From positions 1 through 42,387 of the forward strand of contig JAFAIM010000034.1 of the NCBI GenBank assembly GCA_019236735.1: DNA of 42,387 bases, written 5' to 3'. The position numbers and the translations under genes were made by a program. The DNA comes from Burkholderiaceae bacterium (GTDB lineage Bacteria; Pseudomonadota; Gammaproteobacteria; Burkholderiales; Burkholderiaceae_F). Shown here piece by piece: positions 29,150-37,328 of the stretch (position 1 is its first letter; every line of letters starts with the position of its first letter). The notes under the pieces were generated by a model. It had not been told where the DNA came from. It saw only the letters and a list, made by a program, of their open reading frames with translations, and searched no databases.

Positions 29150-29926
29150 ATGCGAAACCCCGCACCCCGTCTTTTCCTGCTGATGGTCGCAATCGTGGCA
29201 TGGCCGGTTCTGGCGAACGCGGCAGATCCTGCCGCCGCGCAAGGCAACGCTCCCGCTGCCGCCCAACCCTCGGCAGCCCCGGCCCCGGCGAGCTCGCCCG
29301 CAGCCGGTCAGGACGCCGGTGCGCCTGCCATCGAGCAGGCACCGATTGGCGAACCCAGGCCGCCCGCGAGCGAGGATCAGGTGATCCAACCCGAAGTGGA
29401 GCGGCGCCCGGTTAAGGTGCTGCATATCCCCTCGAACGACATCGAATTGGGCCTGTTCGCGGGCGACTTCAACACCGAATATTTCGGAACGAACCTGGTC
29501 GGCGGCGTGCGCCTCGGCTATCACATCACTGAGGACTTCTTCGCCGAGGCCGTCTATGCCCAGACGCGCGCCAGCGACGAGGTGTTCCGGCAGATCCTGC
29601 CGGGCGGGATCTTTCAAAATCCCAAGGAGAAGCTGACCTACTACGAGCTTACTGGTGGGATCAACGTGCTTCCGGGCGAACTATTCTTCTGGACGAAGGC
29701 GGCGCGTCCCAGCGCGTTGTATCTGATCGCGGGACTGGGTAGCACCAGTTTCCTCGACCAGCGCCACTTCACCGGGACCGTCGGTTTCGGCGCCCGCGTG
29801 TGGCTGGCCAACTGGGTATCACTGCAAGCGGATATGCGCGACCACATTTTTTCGCTCGATGTGCTTGGACAACAAAGAACGACTCAGAACCTGGAGTTCA
29901 GCGGCGGGGTTACCTTCTTTTTCTGA
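29150..29926 (+). CDS. Outer-membrane beta-barrel protein with Ala/Pro-rich linker
   Basis: 258 residues with a cleavable signal (MRNPAPRLFLLMVAIVAWPV, then LANA), an Ala/Pro-rich low-complexity linker (about residues 25-80) and a barrel domain (about 95-258: NDIELGLFAGDFNTEYFG, LVGGVRLGYHITEDFFAEA, ending in FSGGVTFFF). The terminal Phe supports BAM insertion. It resembles the outer-membrane beta-barrel domain family first described in myxobacteria and found next to Glt/Nfs-like genes; the match to that family is from memory of its pattern. It likely forms the outer-membrane part of the complex encoded by this locus. Confidence 0.8.
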   Translation: MRNPAPRLFLLMVAIVAWPVLANAADPAAAQGNAPAAAQPSAAPAPASSPAAGQDAGAPAIEQAPIGEPRPPASEDQVIQPEVERRPVKVLHIPSNDIELGLFAGDFNTEYFGTNLVGGVRLGYHITEDFFAEAVYAQTRASDEVFRQILPGGIFQNPKEKLTYYELTGGINVLPGELFFWTKAARPSALYLIAGLGSTSFLDQRHFTGTVGFGARVWLANWVSLQADMRDHIFSLDVLGQQRTTQNLEFSGGVTFFF

Positions 29927-29941
29927 TCGGAGAAGCCGACG

Positions 29942-30466
29942 ATGAACTCGCCCCCCAACTGGCGCTCTTTTGGATTGCGCGCCGCCTTTGCTACCTGTCT
30001 CGTGGCCGCTGCCGCGGCCATGTCTGCGAGCGCGCTCGTTCTGTCGTCCGGAGCGGCACCGGACTTCACGCTGCGCAGCATGGGCGGCCCCAACCTGCGG
30101 CTAAAAGAGCAGCGCGGACAGGTCGTGATGCTGAACTTCTGGGCGAGCTGGTGCGGGCCGTGCCGCCAGGAGATGCCGCTGCTCGATCGTTTGTATGAGA
30201 AGTATCACGCCTCCGGCTTCCAATTGCTCGGCGTCAACGTCGATGAGGACGTTCGCAACGCATCGGGCGTGTCCTCCCGGCTGGGCTTGCACTTCCCCGT
30301 GCTGCTGGATACCGAGAAAAAGGTCAGCCGCCTGTACGACCTGACGACGATGCCTTCAACTGTTCTGATCGACCGAGACGGGCGAGTTCGCTATATCCAT
30401 CGCGGCTACAAGGATGGTTACGAGCAGCAGTACGAAGAGCAGATTAGGGAACTCCTGCGCGAATGA
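29942..30466 (+). CDS. TlpA/ResA-like periplasmic thioredoxin
   Basis: 174 residues with an N-terminal signal or anchor (about 12-35) and a TlpA-type thioredoxin fold. The active site is WASWCGPC (Cys71 and Cys74), preceded by PDFTLRSMGGPNLRL and followed by QEMPLLDRLYEKY and FQLLGVNVDED. The cis-Pro region is TTMPSTVLIDRDGRVRYIH. Such proteins reduce disulfides in the periplasm, notably the cysteines of apocytochromes c before haem attachment. That suits the haem-motif lipoproteins upstream and also the Cys-rich tail of the DUF4266 protein, whose start overlaps this stop by 4 nt. GGAG lies 9 nt before the ATG. Confidence 0.92.
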   Translation: MNSPPNWRSFGLRAAFATCLVAAAAAMSASALVLSSGAAPDFTLRSMGGPNLRLKEQRGQVVMLNFWASWCGPCRQEMPLLDRLYEKYHASGFQLLGVNVDEDVRNASGVSSRLGLHFPVLLDTEKKVSRLYDLTTMPSTVLIDRDGRVRYIHRGYKDGYEQQYEEQIRELLRE

Positions 30467-30684
30467 ATCTCCCCAGGGAACTCGCGTTAGCTGCCGCTTT
30501 GCTATTGGCGGGCTGCTCGATTCAGCCGTGGGTCCGGCCATACGAACGCGAGCGTCTGGCGGACCCGACCATGCAGTTTTCGCGCGATCCGCTCTCCGAC
30601 AAGCACCGCGAGCACGTATACGACGTGCGGGAAGCGGCGCACGGCGCGACCGGGGTGCAAGGGGGCGGCTGTGGCTGCAATTGA
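30463..30684 (+). CDS. DUF4266 lipoprotein with GGGCGCN C-terminus
   Basis: 73 residues. The signal ends in LLLAGCS, a clear lipobox with Cys18, followed by the DUF4266 pattern IQPWVRPYERERLADPTMQF and DKHREHVYDVREAAHG. The last seven residues are GGGCGCN, with two cysteines one residue apart, a tail I recall as conserved in this family. The mature protein is only about 55 residues. Function is unknown. DUF4266 and DUF3570 genes commonly sit together, as here, where the DUF3570 start lies inside the codons of this tail. The thiol pair may bind a metal, form a disulfide handled by the TlpA-like neighbour, or be modified; these are guesses. It is translationally coupled on both sides. Confidence 0.88.
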   Translation: MNLPRELALAAALLLAGCSIQPWVRPYERERLADPTMQFSRDPLSDKHREHVYDVREAAHGATGVQGGGCGCN

Positions 30685-31792
30685 CCGCCTGCTGGCGTGG
30701 CTGCGCGCCCGTCCGCGCTGCGCACGCTGGGCCGGAGTGTTTGGTGGAGTGCTGGCGGCCGTCCGCGCCGGCGCAACGGAACTTCCGGAAGACCGTGCCG
30801 ACACGATGTTCCACCTGTACGACGGCGGTGGAGTGACGGCATGGGGACCCGCGGTGCTGATCCGGAAGAGTCTGCTCGACCGCGTGTCGCTGACCGGTTC
30901 GTATTTCGTCGACATCGTCAGCAACGCCTCGATCGATGTCGTGACGACCGCAAGCCCCTTTCATGAGACGCGCAAGGAAGACTCGGTGGGCGTCGACTAC
31001 CTCTACCGCGACGCGCTGATCAGCCTGGCGGGAACGCACAGCAAGGAGCCGGACTATACGGCCGACAGCGTCAGCATGGACGTCGCGCAGGACGTGTTCG
31101 GTGGCATGACGACCGTGCGCCTCGGCTACACGCGAGGTTGGGACACTGTGCGCAAACACGGATCCGATTTCTCAGCTCCAGCCAATCATTGGCAATATCG
31201 TCTCGGGCTTACCCAGATACTGACGCCGCGCCTGCTGGCGAGCCTAAATTTGGAATCGGTGTCGGACGACGGTTACCTGCAAAGCCCTTACCGGGTCGCT
31301 CGGGTATTCGGCGCGGCCGTGCCAGAACGTGATCCGAGCACGCGCACCGGGCGGGCGGCATTGCTGCGCGTGGCGGCGGACTTGGGATCGCTCGGCGCGC
31401 TGCGCGTGCAGTACCGCTATTTCTGGGACACTTGGGGAATCGGTGCGCACACCGCGGAGGTGGGCTTCAGCCGCCACTTCGGAGACCGTTGGCTGCTCGA
31501 CGGCGGCGTGCGCTATTACACACAGGGACGTGCGCTCTTTTACAGCGACGACTTCTCGACTGCGATGACGTACATGTCGCGCAATCGCCAGCTCAGCACG
31601 TTCTACGATGTCGGGCCGACGATGAAAGCCACCTATTCGGCCGGCCGGGTATGGTCGCGCTTCGACTTGAAACTCAGCGCTGCCTACGAATGGATGCACT
31701 TTGCGTACAGCGATTTCACCGACATTCGCACCGGCCAGCCGTATACGTTTAACGCCAACGTGCTCGAGGTGTCCGTCTCTGCCCTGTATTGA
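30671..31792 (+). CDS. DUF3570 outer-membrane protein
   Basis: 373 residues from GTG 30671, overlapping the DUF4266 gene by 14 nt; the G-rich tail codons of that gene supply the ribosome site. After a basic N-terminus and a short hydrophobic stretch comes the DUF3570 pattern: DTMFHLYDGGGVTAWGPAVL, SLTGSYFVDIVSNASIDVV, HETRKEDSVGVDYLYRD. The remainder alternates as in a large beta-barrel and ends in VSVSALY, an aromatic C-terminus. Predicted to be an outer-membrane barrel of unknown function, always thought of with DUF4266. A possible terminator starts at its stop codon, so it may close the first half of the locus. Confidence 0.85.
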   Translation: MAAIDRLLAWLRARPRCARWAGVFGGVLAAVRAGATELPEDRADTMFHLYDGGGVTAWGPAVLIRKSLLDRVSLTGSYFVDIVSNASIDVVTTASPFHETRKEDSVGVDYLYRDALISLAGTHSKEPDYTADSVSMDVAQDVFGGMTTVRLGYTRGWDTVRKHGSDFSAPANHWQYRLGLTQILTPRLLASLNLESVSDDGYLQSPYRVARVFGAAVPERDPSTRTGRAALLRVAADLGSLGALRVQYRYFWDTWGIGAHTAEVGFSRHFGDRWLLDGGVRYYTQGRALFYSDDFSTAMTYMSRNRQLSTFYDVGPTMKATYSAGRVWSRFDLKLSAAYEWMHFAYSDFTDIRTGQPYTFNANVLEVSVSALY

Positions 31793-31830
31793 CGCAGGAA
31801 AAGGTCTTTCACAAGCGTCGCCCTTTTTTT
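31791..31830 (+). terminator. Weak terminator-like hairpin with T-run after the DUF3570 gene
   Basis: GACGC (31791-31795) can pair with GCGTC (31815-31819) around an inner GAAA/TTTC pairing, followed by GCCC and seven T residues (31824-31830). The stem is weak and interrupted, so at best it is a partial terminator that separates the redox half from the motor half of the locus. Confidence 0.35.
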
Positions 31831-31852
31831 CACACTCGGTCGAGGGTCCGGT

Positions 31853-32605
31853 ATGCAGGCTTGGTCGATTCAGCGGTCTTTCCGGCAGGTAACGCCATCG
31901 TTGCTGCGGCCGCACGCAGCGTTGCTGCGCGCCGCCTGCATCGCGCTGGCTCTGACGGCCGCGCAGGCAGCGCTCAGCGCCGGTGACACGCAAACTCCGG
32001 GTGGAGCGAGCGGACCACAGCCCCCCGCCGGCGCGAGCGAGTCACGGTCACCCGCCGGCGCGAGCGAGGCGCAGGCGCCGGGGGCTGCGAGCGCCGCGCA
32101 AACTCCCCCGAGCGAGTTCAGCAACCTCGACAACCGGATCGAGGACACGAAAAAGGCGGTCATCGAACTGAACCGCGACTTAATGGTGCTCGAGGAGGAA
32201 CTACTGTTTCCCGCCAGCACGCAGGTTGCAGTGTTCGTCTCGATGGACGTCGGCAAGTTGTTCGACCTGGATTCGGTGCAAGTGAAGATGGACGACCGGG
32301 AGGTTGCCAACTACTTGTACACACCAGCCGAAGTGCAGGCTCTGCACCGCGGCGGAGTGCAGCGGATCTACCTCGGGAACCTGAAGACCGGCAGCCATGA
32401 GCTGGTCGCGTTCTTCACCGGCGGCGGGCCGCACCAGCGCGACTACCGGCGCGCCACGTCGGTGAAGTTCGACAAGGGAACGGACCCGAAGTACATCGAG
32501 CTGCGGATCAAGGACTCGACCGGCAAGCAGCAGCCCGAGTTCGACGTGCGTATCTGGCCGGGCGCCAACTCGCCGACGCCTCCGGCCCCCATGATGACCA
32601 AATGA
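31853..32605 (+). CDS. Secreted hypothetical protein with low-complexity repeats and coiled coil
   Basis: 250 residues from ATG 31853; a TTG at 31901 would give a more usual signal-peptide length (hydrophobic core CIALALTAAQAALSA). After the signal come 9-residue Ala/Gly/Ser/Pro repeats (PAGASE units), then a predicted coiled coil (SNLDNRIEDTKKAVIELNRD) and a compact domain with STQVAVFVSMDVGKLFDLDS and LKTGSHELVAFFTGGGPHQR. I recognise no named family. Its stop overlaps the start of the TPR lipoprotein gene by 4 nt, so it belongs with the motor half and is likely periplasmic. A role as an adaptor between wall and outer membrane is conceivable but unproven. Confidence 0.75.
   Translation: MQAWSIQRSFRQVTPSLLRPHAALLRAACIALALTAAQAALSAGDTQTPGGASGPQPPAGASESRSPAGASEAQAPGAASAAQTPPSEFSNLDNRIEDTKKAVIELNRDLMVLEEELLFPASTQVAVFVSMDVGKLFDLDSVQVKMDDREVANYLYTPAEVQALHRGGVQRIYLGNLKTGSHELVAFFTGGGPHQRDYRRATSVKFDKGTDPKYIELRIKDSTGKQQPEFDVRIWPGANSPTPPAPMMTK
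31997..32100 (+). repeat. 27-bp tandem repeat coding for Pro/Ala/Gly/Ser units
   Basis: The 18-bp core CCCGCCGGCGCGAGCGAG occurs at 32024-32041 and 32051-32068, a 27-bp period, with degenerate copies on both sides. It encodes nine-residue units such as PAGASESRS and PAGASEAQA, a flexible linker whose copy number could vary among strains. Confidence 0.6.
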
Positions 32606-34515
32606 CCCGAAGGTTCCCGCTCCCCGTGCTGGCGCTGACCGCCGGCTTGGCTGCGTGCTCAGCGCCACCCTTGGCCCCGGCGTCCGAAGGCGCGCCGACC
32701 CACCACGTGGTGCGGGACCCTTACTACGGCGACAGCCTCTTTTATTTCTTCCAGCAGCGCTATTTTTCGGCGGTGACGGATTTGATGGTGTCGCAGCATT
32801 TCACCCGGCTGCCGCACCATGTCGACGAAGCCGAGTTGCTTCGTGGCGGGCTGTACCTTTCGTACGGAATGCACCGCGAGGCGGGCGAGATCTTCGCGCG
32901 CCTGATCGAGAAGGGCGCCGCACCCGAGGTTCGTGACCGCGCTTGGTACTACCTGGCCAAGATCCGCTATCAGCGCGATCTGTACGGACCGGCCGAGCAG
33001 GCTTTGGCGCATATCGGCGGTCCGCTGCCGCCCGAGCTCGAGGAGGACCGTGTGCTGCTGCAGGCCAACCTCCTGATGGCGCGCGGCGCGTACGCGGATG
33101 CGGCCTCGGTGCTGCAGACGCTTGCGGGCAAACCGAAAGCGGGTGTCTACGTGCGCTACAACCTGGGCGTTGCGCTGATCAAGAGCGGCCAGGTCGAACA
33201 GGGGACGGCGCTTCTGGACCAGATCGGCCGCGAACCGGCGCAGGGCGACGAAATGCAGAGCCTGCGCGATAAGGCGAACGTCGCGCTCGGGTTCACAGCG
33301 CTGCAACACGACGATCCGCAGCACGCCCACGTCTATCTCGAGCGCGTACGCATGTCGGGAATGTTGGCCAACAAGGCGCTGCTCGCATTCGGGTGGGCAG
33401 CGGCCGCAGAGAAGCAGCCGAAGGACGCGCTGGTGCCCTGGCTCGAGCTGGCAAAACGCGACACCGCCGATGCCGCCGTGCTGGAGGCGAAGCTGGCCGT
33501 CCCGTACGCGATGGGCGAAATCGGCGCATACGCGCAGTCACTCGAGCTGTACAACGACGCGATCGCAGTCTTCGAGCGCGAACGCGTGAGCCTGGATCAG
33601 TCGATCGACTCGATTCGCTCCGGCAAGCTCATCGACGAGCTCGTGCGGCGCAACCCGGGCGAAGACGAGATGGGCTGGTTCGGGGGCATCGAGCGGCTGC
33701 CGCCGCTGGCCAATGCCCGGCATCTGATGTCTCTGTTCGCGCGCAACGACTTCCAGGAGGCGTTCAAGAACTACCGGGACCTGTTATTCCTGGCCGGAAA
33801 TCTGCGCCGGTGGCAGGACCAGCTGGCGGTGTACAACGACATGCTGGCGAACCGGCGCCAGGCTTTCGCAGAGCGGCTGCCGCGCGTGCTCGGGCGCTCC
33901 CGCACCGGTGACAACAGCCTCGACCATCTCGAGCAGCGCCGCGACGAGCTTGCGCGCGAACTGGATTGGGCGGAAGCGCAAGCGAACGTCTACGCGTTCA
34001 CACACGCGGACGAGCAGCGACTGGTGCAGCGCCTGGAGCGCGTTCGCAGTCTGTTGGGGCGGGTGGGCGATGATCCGCAGTTTGCTCCCGAGCGCGAGCG
34101 CTACCGCCTCGTGTTCGGCGCGCTGACCTGGCAATTGACGCAGGAATACCCGACTCGCTTGCGGGAGGCGAAGAAGAGTTTGCGGGAGCTGGATGTCGAA
34201 CTGGCGCAAACGCGCGAACGCGACGCCGCGCTCGGGCAGGCGCAGAGCGACGAGCCGGCGCACTTCGAGCAGTTCGCCTCGCGAATCGCGCAACTGCAAT
34301 GGCGGATCCGCTCGCTGCAACCGAGAGTCGCCGACCTGATGCGCGACCAGCGTTACTACCTGCAGGAGCTGGCAGTGGCCGAGCTGGAGCATCAGAAAGA
34401 TCAGCTGGCGACGTACGCGACGCAGGCGCGTTTCGCAGTGGCCCGCATATACGATCGAGCCAACGTCGGCGGCTCCTCCGAAAACCCGGCGGGGGAAGGG
34501 GCGCATACGCCATGA
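32602..34515 (+). CDS. TPR and coiled-coil lipoprotein
   Basis: 637 residues. The signal ends at the lipobox GLAAC (Cys19). Residues about 45-400 are helical repeats of TPR type (ARLIEKGAAPEVRDRAWYYL, GVYVRYNLGVALIKSGQVEQ, AQSLELYNDAIAVFERE). Residues about 440-630 are heptad-rich, with blocks such as HLEQRRDELARELDWAEAQA, SLRELDVELAQTRERDAALG and VAELEHQKDQLATYATQARF, so a long coiled coil is likely. The whole suggests an extended periplasmic scaffold anchored by lipid. It is coupled by ATGA overlaps to genes on both sides. In makeup it recalls the TPR components of the Myxococcus Glt and Nfs systems; orthology is not shown. Confidence 0.8.
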   Translation: MTRRFPLPVLALTAGLAACSAPPLAPASEGAPTHHVVRDPYYGDSLFYFFQQRYFSAVTDLMVSQHFTRLPHHVDEAELLRGGLYLSYGMHREAGEIFARLIEKGAAPEVRDRAWYYLAKIRYQRDLYGPAEQALAHIGGPLPPELEEDRVLLQANLLMARGAYADAASVLQTLAGKPKAGVYVRYNLGVALIKSGQVEQGTALLDQIGREPAQGDEMQSLRDKANVALGFTALQHDDPQHAHVYLERVRMSGMLANKALLAFGWAAAAEKQPKDALVPWLELAKRDTADAAVLEAKLAVPYAMGEIGAYAQSLELYNDAIAVFERERVSLDQSIDSIRSGKLIDELVRRNPGEDEMGWFGGIERLPPLANARHLMSLFARNDFQEAFKNYRDLLFLAGNLRRWQDQLAVYNDMLANRRQAFAERLPRVLGRSRTGDNSLDHLEQRRDELARELDWAEAQANVYAFTHADEQRLVQRLERVRSLLGRVGDDPQFAPERERYRLVFGALTWQLTQEYPTRLREAKKSLRELDVELAQTRERDAALGQAQSDEPAHFEQFASRIAQLQWRIRSLQPRVADLMRDQRYYLQELAVAELEHQKDQLATYATQARFAVARIYDRANVGGSSENPAGEGAHTP

Positions 34516-37328
34516 CGGTGTGGCAACGTCGCTGCCTCGCCCTGCTGCTTGCCGGGGCGTTGTTCGCGTGCGGAACGCCGAAGAAGGCGCCGCCGCCGGA
34601 GATGCCGACGCTCAAGTCGCTGGCCGGGCGCAAGGTCGATGTGCAGCCCGACCAGAACGTCGCCGGTACCCAGGAGCGCACGATCACCGCCTATCAGGAG
34701 TTTCTGAAGTCCGCGCCGAACGACCCGCAGCGGCCGGAGGCAATGCGGCGCCTGGGCGACCTGGAAATGGACCTGGCCGATGTGCGGTCCGCGCGCGACA
34801 AGTCGGGCACCGGCGCACCCGACTATGCAGCGGCGATGCAGGAGTACGAGGACTACCTGAAACACTATCCGAAGGACCCCAACAACGACCGAGTCCTGTA
34901 TCAGCTGGCGCGTGCGCACGAGGAGAGCGGGGATCTGGAGGGGTCGCTGAAGACGCTCGACGAGCTGATGCAGAAATATCCGAACACGCGCTACCGCGAT
35001 GAAGCGCAGTTCCGCCGCGGCGAAGCGCTGTTCGCGATGCGCGAGTATCCGCAGGCGGAGGTCGCGTACGACAAGGCGTTGCAGGGCGATGCGACCTCGC
35101 CGTACTACGAACGGTCGCTGTACATGCGGGGTTGGTCGATCTACAAGCAGGGACGGCTGGAAGAGGCGTTGGGGCCTTTCTTCGACGTTCTGGACCGCAA
35201 GCTGGCGGGACGTGGCGACGAGACCGACCTGACCGCGGCGCCTGGACTGACTCGCGGAGACCTGGAACTGCTGGACGACACGTTCCGGGTCGTCAGCCTG
35301 AGCCTGGAAAATCTGCAGGGGGCGGCGTCGATCCCGCCGTTTATCACGACGCCGGTGCGCCACGAGTACGAGTTTCGCGTCTACCGGCAGCTTGCCGAGC
35401 TGTATATCAAGCAGGAGCGCTACAAGGACGCCTCCGACACGCTCACCACGTTCGCGCGCCTCGAGCCGCTGCAGCCGCAGGCGCCGCTGATGGAGGCGCG
35501 CGTCATCGAGATCTATCAGAAGGGCGGTTTCGCCTCGCTCGCGCTCGCAGCCAAGAAGGAATTCGTCGGTCGCTACGGCGCGCGCAGCCGCTTCCGCGAG
35601 GTCAACCCTGCCGCCTGGCAGCAGCGCGTGCAGCCGATCGTCAAGGTGGATCTCGCCGAGCTGGCGCAGCAGTACCACGCGAGCGCGCAGAAGAGCCACA
35701 AGTCGGAGGATTACCAGGAGGCAGCGCGTTGGTACCGCGACTTGCTCGAGTCTTTCCCAACCGATCCACAGGCTGCGCAGACCAACTTCCTGCTCGCCGA
35801 ACTGCTGTTCGACGACAAACACTTTGTCGAAGCCGCTCCCGAATACGAGAAGGTCGCGTACCAGTACCCGCGCAATCCGAAGAGCGCGGACGCGGGCTAC
35901 GCGGCGCTTCTGTGCTACGCCGAGATCGAGAAGAAGGCGCCCGCGGGCGAGCCGGCCAGGACGGCGCAGTTGGCGGGGATCGAGAGCAGGTTGAGGTTCG
36001 CACACACGTTCCCGGACGATCCCCGCACGGGCGCGGTGCTGGCCGACGCGGCCGACAAGCTGTATTCGCTGCACGATGCCAAGCGCGCGCAGGAGGTCGC
36101 ACAGCAGGTAGTGGATGCAAAGCCGCCGGCTGGGACGGCGCAACGCCGCGTTGCCTGGACCGTGATCGGGCACACCGCATTTGAGGCCGGCCAGTTTGAT
36201 CGCGCCGAACACGCCTACGGCGAGGTGCTGGCCCTGATCCCCGACAACGATCCGGCGCGCCCGCAGCTGGTCGAGCGCGAGGCCGCTTCGATCTACAAGC
36301 AGGCCGAGCAGGCGCGCACCAAGGGCGATCTGCGCGCGGCGGTGAAGGACTTTCAGCGAGTGGTCAGCAGCGCGCCGCAATCGAGCGTCCGCGTGAACGC
36401 CGAGTATGACGCAGCGGCGTCGTTGATCGCCCTGAAGGACTGGGACGGTGCCGCCCACGCGTTGGAGGACTTCCGGCATCGCTATCCGGACAGCCCGTTG
36501 CAAAGCGAGATTCCCGCGAAGCTCGCGGACGTATATACGGAGCTGGGCAAATGGGCGCTGGCGGCGCCCGAATTCGAGCGGATTGCGGCAGCCAGCAAGG
36601 ACCCGCAGGTGTCGCGCGGCGCGCTGTGGCAGGCGGCCGAGCTGTACGACAAGGCAGCGGCGCACGACTCGGCAATTGCAACCTACGAGCGCTATGTCAA
36701 GCAGTATCCGGAGCCGCTCGAAGCGGCTGAGGAGGGGCGCTACCGGCTTGCGCACTTTGCGCAGCAGGTGCACGACGGTGCGCGCGAACTCGGCTGGATG
36801 AGGCAGATCCTGCAAGCGGACCAGGCTGGCGGTGCCGGTCGCACCGACCGCACCCGCTATCTGGGAGCGACGGCGGCGCTGGCGCTGGCGGCGCCGGTGT
36901 ACGACGAGTATGAGAAGGTGGCGCTGGTCGAGCCGTTGAAGGCGCAGCTCAAATCCAAGAAGGCAAAGATGGAAGACGCGCTCAAAGCGTATGCCGTCGC
37001 AGCCGATTACGGTGTGGCCGATGTCGCCACCGAGGCCGCCTTCCGCATCGCCGAGGTGTACCACGATTTCGGCAAGGCCATGCTCGCTTCGCAGCGCCCC
37101 AAAGGCTTGTCGAAAGACGAGGCGGAGCAGTATGACGTGCTGCTGGAGGAGCAGGCCTATCCGTTCGAAGAGAAGGCGATCGCGCTGCACGAGCTCAACG
37201 CCCACCGCAGCGCCGAGGGCATCTACGACGATTGGGTCCGCAAGAGCTATGCGGCACTGGGGCAGTTGCGTCCGGTGCGCTACGCCAAGACCGAGCGCAG
37301 CGAGGCGGCGATCGATGCGATTCGGTGA
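34512..37328 (+). CDS. Large TPR lipoprotein
   Basis: 938 residues from ATG 34512, overlapping the previous stop by 4 nt. The signal is hydrophobic and ends in LLAGALFACG; Cys20 is a plausible lipidation site though Phe at -2 is unusual. TPR units of YbgF/BamD style fill nearly the whole chain (AMQEYEDYLKHYPKDPNNDR, NTRYRDEAQFRRGEALFAMR, YPQAEVAYDKAL, AAPEYEKVAYQYPRNPKSAD, SAIATYERYVKQYPE). It should be a long superhelical periplasmic scaffold. The size and repeat content resemble the large TPR proteins of Glt/Nfs-type machines. Its stop overlaps the next gene's ATG region by 14 nt. An antisense open frame of 934 codons across it is a GC-codon shadow. Confidence 0.82.
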   Translation: MTVWQRRCLALLLAGALFACGTPKKAPPPEMPTLKSLAGRKVDVQPDQNVAGTQERTITAYQEFLKSAPNDPQRPEAMRRLGDLEMDLADVRSARDKSGTGAPDYAAAMQEYEDYLKHYPKDPNNDRVLYQLARAHEESGDLEGSLKTLDELMQKYPNTRYRDEAQFRRGEALFAMREYPQAEVAYDKALQGDATSPYYERSLYMRGWSIYKQGRLEEALGPFFDVLDRKLAGRGDETDLTAAPGLTRGDLELLDDTFRVVSLSLENLQGAASIPPFITTPVRHEYEFRVYRQLAELYIKQERYKDASDTLTTFARLEPLQPQAPLMEARVIEIYQKGGFASLALAAKKEFVGRYGARSRFREVNPAAWQQRVQPIVKVDLAELAQQYHASAQKSHKSEDYQEAARWYRDLLESFPTDPQAAQTNFLLAELLFDDKHFVEAAPEYEKVAYQYPRNPKSADAGYAALLCYAEIEKKAPAGEPARTAQLAGIESRLRFAHTFPDDPRTGAVLADAADKLYSLHDAKRAQEVAQQVVDAKPPAGTAQRRVAWTVIGHTAFEAGQFDRAEHAYGEVLALIPDNDPARPQLVEREAASIYKQAEQARTKGDLRAAVKDFQRVVSSAPQSSVRVNAEYDAAASLIALKDWDGAAHALEDFRHRYPDSPLQSEIPAKLADVYTELGKWALAAPEFERIAAASKDPQVSRGALWQAAELYDKAAAHDSAIATYERYVKQYPEPLEAAEEGRYRLAHFAQQVHDGARELGWMRQILQADQAGGAGRTDRTRYLGATAALALAAPVYDEYEKVALVEPLKAQLKSKKAKMEDALKAYAVAADYGVADVATEAAFRIAEVYHDFGKAMLASQRPKGLSKDEAEQYDVLLEEQAYPFEEKAIALHELNAHRSAEGIYDDWVRKSYAALGQLRPVRYAKTERSEAAIDAIR

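Noticed and set aside
30640-30684. GGGCGCN tail as a modified-peptide (RiPP) core
   Set aside because: No modification enzyme, protease or dedicated exporter of a known RiPP class is nearby. Kept only as a remark on the DUF4266 tail.
34401-37205. 934-codon open frame on the minus strand across the large TPR gene
   Set aside because: Its translation is rich in Arg, Leu and Gln with no domain pattern, while the plus strand shows repeated TPR motifs and a lipoprotein signal.
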